NCBI GenBank assembly: GCA_001003205.1
Contig: LCOU01000009.1
Location: forward strand, 1-16,989
From: Parcubacteria group bacterium GW2011_GWA2_47_8b
GTDB lineage: Bacteria > Patescibacteriota > Minisyncoccia > UBA6257 > WO2-44-18
DNA length: 16,989 nucleotides
Direction: 5' to 3'
Shown: piece by piece, positions 14,249-16,989 of the stretch
How the letters are laid out: each line of letters starts with the position of its first letter
Numbering within the stretch: the first letter of the stretch is position 1
Translations under genes and position numbers: made by a program
The notes under the pieces: model-generated
What the model saw: only the letters and a program-made list of their open reading frames with translations
Databases searched by the model: none
Told to the model about the DNA's origin: nothing

Positions 14249-14569
14249 ATGGCCAAGGGAATAAAAATTTTAATAATAGCGCTGGGAATCGGAGCGGTGG
14301 TCGGAGCCGGTTATGTTTTGTGGAAAATATTTTTCTCCAACCCGTCCGGAAATATTTTGGAAGGCGGCGCCCAAGAGGAGGTGGAGACCGCCCACAAACT
14401 GTTTGTAATCACGAACGGCAATGTTTTTGATTATTGGATTAACAAAAAAACCGGTGAAGTTTACTATGTATCTGAAAATGGCCAAATCAGCAAAGTTTTC
14501 GATGTTGTTGGTGGCTTTTGGCTATCCGCAAAAAGTGACTTTTGCGATTTACAATGTGAACGCCAATAA
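14249..14569 (+). CDS. Membrane anchor and start of a frameshifted probable beta-propeller protein
   Basis: This frame of 106 residues starts MAKGIKILIIALGIGAVVGA, a single membrane anchor (about 5-30). It continues with beta-rich sequence (KLFVITNGNVFDYWINKKTGEVYYVSENGQISKVFDVVGG), then loses sense near 14516-14519 (FWLSAKSDFCDLQCERQ). The matching continuation GYPQKVTFAIYNVNANNW is one base away (+1). Removing one T from the TTTT run at 14516-14519 joins both frames as GGFGYPQKVTF. One protein of about 339 residues is therefore likely, broken either in nature or by a sequencing error. The TATAAT before ATG overlaps the pilin stop codon. Confidence 0.75.
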   Translation: MAKGIKILIIALGIGAVVGAGYVLWKIFFSNPSGNILEGGAQEEVETAHKLFVITNGNVFDYWINKKTGEVYYVSENGQISKVFDVVGGFWLSAKSDFCDLQCERQ

Positions 14570-15269
14570 CTGGCAATCGCTTACGGCCGATACCGTCGCC
14601 GCCGCCTGGGACCCAACCTCCAATAATCGTATTGCTTACATAAAAAACGGCACGGGCACGAGCCGACTGAATCTTCTTACTCTTAATGACCAAAAATCAA
14701 AAGAGGCTCTGCGGCTCTCTCAAAAAGATCTTGATTTGGATTGGGTCATAAAAGACGTAATTTACTTCAAAGAACGGCCGTCGCGTCAAATCCCCAGCTC
14801 GGTTTGGTCTTACAACCTCACCGCCAAAACGATTAAAACTTTAATAAAGGAAGAGGCCGGCCTGATGGTGAAATGGTCCCCAACCGGCAACACCGGCATT
14901 AAATGGGCGGGCGCGCTGACGGTTATAGACAAAAATAACGCGCCCTTATCGGCAATTAATCTGCAAACAATTCCCACTAAATGCGCTTATGACTCGTTAC
15001 GAATTTATTGCGCCGCCCCTACTGAACAGGCTAATATTTCCAACACAATTTTTCCTGATGAATATATGAAAAAATCCGCCCGCTTTATTGACGACATTTA
15101 TATGATTCCGGCGCTGAATTTAGGACAACAGCCGGAACTTTTAAACATTAAAATACTGGACGGCGCATCAGCGGCAACGCGGGTAGAGGCCGAACATTTG
15201 GAAGTTACCGAAAATAAAATAATCTTTTTGAACCGCTACGACAAAAACTTATATACCTTAGAGCTTTAA
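14421..15269 (+). CDS. Main part of the frameshifted probable beta-propeller protein
   Basis: The frame is open from 14421, but residues before about 34 (to AFGYPQ) are only the shadow of the preceding frame. The real sequence starts near 14516. It contains repeated beta-strand blocks resembling TolB/WD40-like blades: SNNRIAYIKNGTGTSRLNLLTLND, VWSYNLTAKTIKTLIKEE, KWSPTGNTGIKWAGALTVIDKNN and IIFLNRYDKNLYTLEL at the end. Two cysteines in KCAYDSLRIYCAAP resemble a motif of similar patescibacterial proteins next to pilin genes. It would sit outside the membrane, held by the anchor coded at 14249. Its stop codon overlaps that of the convergent khpB gene by a few bases. Confidence 0.75.
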   Translation: MFLIIGLTKKPVKFTMYLKMAKSAKFSMLLVAFGYPQKVTFAIYNVNANNWQSLTADTVAAAWDPTSNNRIAYIKNGTGTSRLNLLTLNDQKSKEALRLSQKDLDLDWVIKDVIYFKERPSRQIPSSVWSYNLTAKTIKTLIKEEAGLMVKWSPTGNTGIKWAGALTVIDKNNAPLSAINLQTIPTKCAYDSLRIYCAAPTEQANISNTIFPDEYMKKSARFIDDIYMIPALNLGQQPELLNIKILDGASAATRVEAEHLEVTENKIIFLNRYDKNLYTLEL

Positions 15270-15279
15270 GCTTCTAAGG
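15256..15279. terminator. Hairpin over the two convergent stop codons
   Basis: CCTTAG (15256-15261) pairs with CTAAGG (15274-15279). An inner AGCT/AGCT stem (62-65 with 69-72) forms with one bulged T and a TTA loop. Both stop codons lie inside it. T-rich sequence follows at a distance on the minus side (TATATAAGTTTTTG) and weakly on the plus side. It is thus a possible but non-classical bidirectional terminator. Confidence 0.4.
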
Positions 15280-15706
15280 GTTTAATGACCACGTGGCGCT
15301 CCGGCCCTTCGCCAAAACTTTCGCTTTTCACGTCGGGTCTGGTAGAAAGTTCAACATGGACAAGTCGGCGTTCGTAGGCATTCATCGCCGGTAACTTCAC
15401 TTCTTGTTTGGTGAGTAAAACCTTGCGGGCAGCCGCTTTGGCTAATTCAACAATAAGATTTTCACGCTCCTTGCGATAATTATTGACGTCTACAAAAACC
15501 GGCTCGCTGATGCCGTGTTTTTTAGAGAGCAGATTCACCACCCTTTCCAGGTCCGAAACCAGATAAGGCAGGAATTTTTTAATCCACTCGCCTTCGTTTG
15601 CAAAAACAGTCAACTTGCGGTTTTCCGCGTCAAATTCCACGCTCGGTTCGTTAAGTTGAATAAGTTCAAGAAGTTTTTTTGTTTTCGCTTTGAATTCCTC
15701 GTTCAT
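15266..15706 (-). CDS. khpB: KhpB/Jag-type RNA-binding protein (KH + R3H)
   Basis: A 146-residue protein related to KhpB (also called Jag or EloR), an RNA-binding regulator of cell elongation that is nearly always encoded after yidC. The middle part (about 36-95) fits the KH-like domain of the family (FLPYLVSDLERVVNLLSKKHG...VFVDVNNYRKERENLIVELAKAAARKV). The C-terminal R3H domain is clear: PAMNAYERRLVHVEL, with the Arg-x3-His signature, then SESFGEGPERHVVIKP. The N-terminal Jag_N domain of larger members is absent, as is common in small genomes. The first 41 bases overlap the end of yidC. An AGGA 6 bases before ATG is one of the few ribosome-binding-like sequences here. Confidence 0.93.
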   Translation of the reverse strand: MNEEFKAKTKKLLELIQLNEPSVEFDAENRKLTVFANEGEWIKKFLPYLVSDLERVVNLLSKKHGISEPVFVDVNNYRKERENLIVELAKAAARKVLLTKQEVKLPAMNAYERRLVHVELSTRPDVKSESFGEGPERHVVIKPLEA

Positions 15707-16406
15707 TGTTTCCTGTATTGTTTTTTAACTTTTTATTAATAAGCAGCTGCTGGCCGATAGAAAAACCGGAACTGACCAGCCAGTAAAGGCCTATGGCCGC
15801 CGGCAATTTGACCAACACTATCAAAGTCAAAACGGGCCCGATAAATATCATGCTGCGGCTGACTTTGGCGGTCGGAGAGTCGGCTGATTTGTCGGTTTTC
15901 GGCAAGCTCAACCGGCCCTGAACATACTGTAAAACAACGGCTAAAACTACAATCAATATACTGGGATTCTTCAAATCAATCAAGCCCAGGAAGGTGCTGT
16001 ATATTTGTTCAGGCGCCGTCATAAAAGAGTAGAGGTTGGTAAACGCTTCCGGCGTCAGACCCTTAAGAAACAGCTGATAGAGGACAATCAAAATCGGCAA
16101 TTGAACCAAAATCAGAAGAAAGCCGGAAAAAGGACTCACTTTGTGCTGCCTGTAGAGCTCCATTAGCGCCTGCGCCTGTTTTTCGCGATTATCTTTATGG
16201 TCATGCTGAATTTTCTGAACCTCCGGCTGAATCTTCTGCATCAATGTCTGGTTTTTGAAACTCTTGTAAAAGAGCGGATACAAAATGACGCGAATAATAA
16301 TCGTCATAAGAATAATGGCGACGCCCAAGTCCTGAAAAGTCACGTAGAGCAAAACCAACAGATTGAACAGCGGCTGATATAAAATGATGTTGAAAAAATT
16401 ACCCAT
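15666..16406 (-). CDS. yidC: YidC/Oxa1 membrane protein insertase
   Basis: YidC inserts membrane proteins alone or with SecYEG. The 246 residues match the short Gram-positive-like form without the large periplasmic domain, and there is no lipoprotein signal. The conserved hydrophilic-groove arginine is in TIIIRVILYPL (about 35-45). The cytoplasmic helical hairpin is MQKIQPEVQKIQHDH...ALMELYRQHKVSPFSG, followed by LLILVQLPILIVLYQLF. Further membrane helices are LIVVLAVVLQYV and LIVLVKLPAAIGLYWLVSSGFSIGQQ, the usual last helix, with a basic tail. It overlaps rnpA by 8 bases at its start and khpB by 41 bases at its end. Confidence 0.97.
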   Translation of the reverse strand: MGNFFNIILYQPLFNLLVLLYVTFQDLGVAIILMTIIIRVILYPLFYKSFKNQTLMQKIQPEVQKIQHDHKDNREKQAQALMELYRQHKVSPFSGFLLILVQLPILIVLYQLFLKGLTPEAFTNLYSFMTAPEQIYSTFLGLIDLKNPSILIVVLAVVLQYVQGRLSLPKTDKSADSPTAKVSRSMIFIGPVLTLIVLVKLPAAIGLYWLVSSGFSIGQQLLINKKLKNNTGNNERGIQSENKKTS

Positions 16407-16758
16407 TTAACAATTTACTTAATTCTCCAATAAATTCGGTTTTTGACAAGCGCACTGCCGGCGCCAAAACAGTTAACCAATAATCTCCGAGGGGGACATC
16501 GCGCTGACTGCGCACAAAATTATAAATCAAACGCTTCAGCCGGTTGCGCTCTACTGCCCTCTTGGCAGTCTTGGCGCTAACCGTAACGCCAAAACGGCTA
16601 TGCGCGGATCCGGCGGATACGGGGTAGGTTTTCAGCAAAAAACAGGAGGTTTTAATCAGCTTCCCCTGCCTACCGCCTGCCTGCCGGTAGGCATGGGCAG
16701 GCAGGCTCTTTTTTCCGGCGAACAATTGAATGGGAAGCCGGAATTTTTTGGCCAACAT
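16399..16758 (-). CDS. rnpA: Ribonuclease P protein component
   Basis: The protein subunit of RNase P, which helps the catalytic RNA remove 5' leaders from tRNA precursors. It has 119 residues. The signature RNR segment is AVERNRLKRLIYNFVR (about 69-84), preceded by RFGVTVSAKTAKRA and by strand CFLLKTYPV. The start MLAKKFRLPI is typical. Residues about 19-33 (SLPAHAYRQAGGRQG) are foreign to the family. They are the translation of a composite GC-rich palindromic repeat placed between helix 1 and the first strand. ATG 16758 overlaps the rpmH stop as TAATG. Confidence 0.96.
   Translation of the reverse strand: MLAKKFRLPIQLFAGKKSLPAHAYRQAGGRQGKLIKTSCFLLKTYPVSAGSAHSRFGVTVSAKTAKRAVERNRLKRLIYNFVRSQRDVPLGDYWLTVLAPAVRLSKTEFIGELSKLLNG
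16665..16705. repeat. Composite GC-rich palindromic repeat inside rnpA
   Basis: Two nested inverted repeats are present. CCTGCCTGCC (16676-16685) pairs with GGCAGGCAGG (16696-16705), and GCCTACCG (16668-16675) pairs with CGGTAGGC (16685-16692). The outer arms are the same 10-mers as in the helicase palindrome at 2449-2468, here with an insert. It is translated in frame on the minus strand in rnpA. Confidence 0.82.
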
Positions 16759-16892
16759 TAAGGAGTGAGCTTGTGGCGGCCTTTCCGGCGCCGCTTTTTC
16801 AACACTCTGCGCCCCCCGTGGGTCCGGCTACGCTTTATAAAGCCGTGGGAGCGAGCCCGTTTTCTCTTTTTTGGTTGATAAGTTCTCGACAT
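16758..16892 (-). CDS. rpmH: Large ribosomal subunit protein bL34
   Basis: The 44-residue protein reads MSRTYQPKKRKRARSHGFIK onward and ends GRHKLTP. It is the complete bL34 pattern (TYQPxKRKRxRxHGF...RxxxGRxVLxxRRxKGRxxLT) and the family's exact length. It is the first gene of the rpmH-rnpA-yidC-khpB operon and overlaps rnpA at TAATG. The order is the classical one beside dnaA and oriC. No Shine-Dalgarno sequence is visible. The promoter-like sequence lies within 50 bases upstream. Confidence 0.97.
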   Translation of the reverse strand: MSRTYQPKKRKRARSHGFIKRSRTHGGRRVLKKRRRKGRHKLTP

Positions 16893-16912
16893 GCTGTATA
16901 ATTTATATAAGT

Positions 16913-16941
16913 TTTATAACATATGCACAGGTAATACACAA
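16913..16941 (-). promoter_or_regulatory. Candidate promoter of rpmH-rnpA-yidC-khpB
   Basis: Read on the minus strand, TTGTGT (16936-16941) and TATAAA (16913-16918) are 17 bases apart and upstream of rpmH. An alternative AT-rich -10 is closer to the start codon. Confidence 0.5.
16921..16940 (+). other. Two near-consensus DnaA boxes (probable oriC edge)
   Basis: ATATGCACA (16921-16929) and TAATACACA (16932-16940) each differ by one base from TTATNCACA. They are in the same orientation with starts 11 bases apart. The location is the AT-rich spacer upstream of rpmH, where oriC/dnaA is commonly found. Confidence 0.45.
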
Positions 16942-16959
16942 GTTATTAAATTTTTTTCT

Positions 16960-16987
16960 TTGACCATTAATAAAATAATTCTAAAAT
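16960..16987 (+). promoter_or_regulatory. Candidate rightward promoter leaving the window, possibly for dnaA
   Basis: TTGACC (16960-16965) and TAAAAT (16982-16987) are 16 bases apart on the plus strand and point out of the window. The rpmH-dnaA divergence suggests dnaA as the target, but that gene is not visible. Confidence 0.4.
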
Positions 16988-16989
16988 AC

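Noticed and set aside
14421..14515. First ~32 codons of the second propeller frame
   Set aside because: The sense sequence here is in the 14249 frame (anchor and GEVYYVSENGQIS); the 14421 frame is coding only after the T run.
1..16989. CRISPR array, tRNA/rRNA genes, transposase, or alternative genetic code
   Set aside because: No regularly spaced repeats, tRNA cloverleaf, rRNA-like segment or transposase motif was seen, and TGA acts as a normal stop.

Overview
The window looks like a chromosome segment of a Patescibacteria (Candidate Phyla Radiation) bacterium, most likely of the Parcubacteria type. The evidence is short, tightly packed genes with almost no Shine-Dalgarno sequences. In-frame palindromic and AT-rich micro-repeat insertions sit inside housekeeping genes. 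There is a compact type IV secretion-like operon of the VirB6 / PrgI / VirB4 / VirB2-like kind. The standard code is used: TGA ends genes, for example at 12523-12525.

Layout. (1) 1-1140 is GC-rich and differs from the rest. It holds the end of an unrecognised gene with a strong terminator, then a translin-like gene with a textbook ribosome binding site and a bidirectional terminator. It could be a transferred island or an assembly junction. (2) 1167-2219 (minus) is an exported LysM-LysM-M23 peptidoglycan hydrolase. Its start codon overlaps that of the divergent helicase gene. (3) 2218-5232 (plus) holds a short UvrD/PcrA helicase, a GxxExxY-family protein and the 16S rRNA dimethyltransferase RsmA. 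(4) 5287-15269 (plus) is one long run of envelope and secretion genes, many overlapping by ATGA. In order: a membrane-anchored hypothetical protein, an exported hypothetical protein, a VirB6-like polytopic protein, a fusion ending in a PrgI domain, a VirB4/TraC-like ATPase with a damaged N-terminus, a small membrane protein, an exported Ig-like protein, a VirB2-like pilin with a long C-terminal extension, and a frameshifted anchored protein that is probably a beta-propeller. (5) 15266-16892 (minus) is the conserved origin-proximal operon rpmH-rnpA-yidC-khpB(jag). (6) 16893-16989 is an AT-rich spacer with divergent promoter-like sequences and two near-DnaA boxes, probably the edge of oriC next to dnaA.

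How the genes fit together. Region 4 encodes the core of a minimal single-membrane secretion or pilus machine: pilin, inner-membrane channel, PrgI and motor ATPase. No coupling protein, VirB8-10 or relaxase is visible. The accessory exported proteins between the core genes are unrecognised and are the best candidates for lineage-specific parts. The M23 hydrolase of region 2 could open the cell wall for such a machine, but it is outside the operon and this is only inference. Two genes of the cluster (virB4-like and propeller-like) are broken in this sequence, so real decay and sequence error both need checking.
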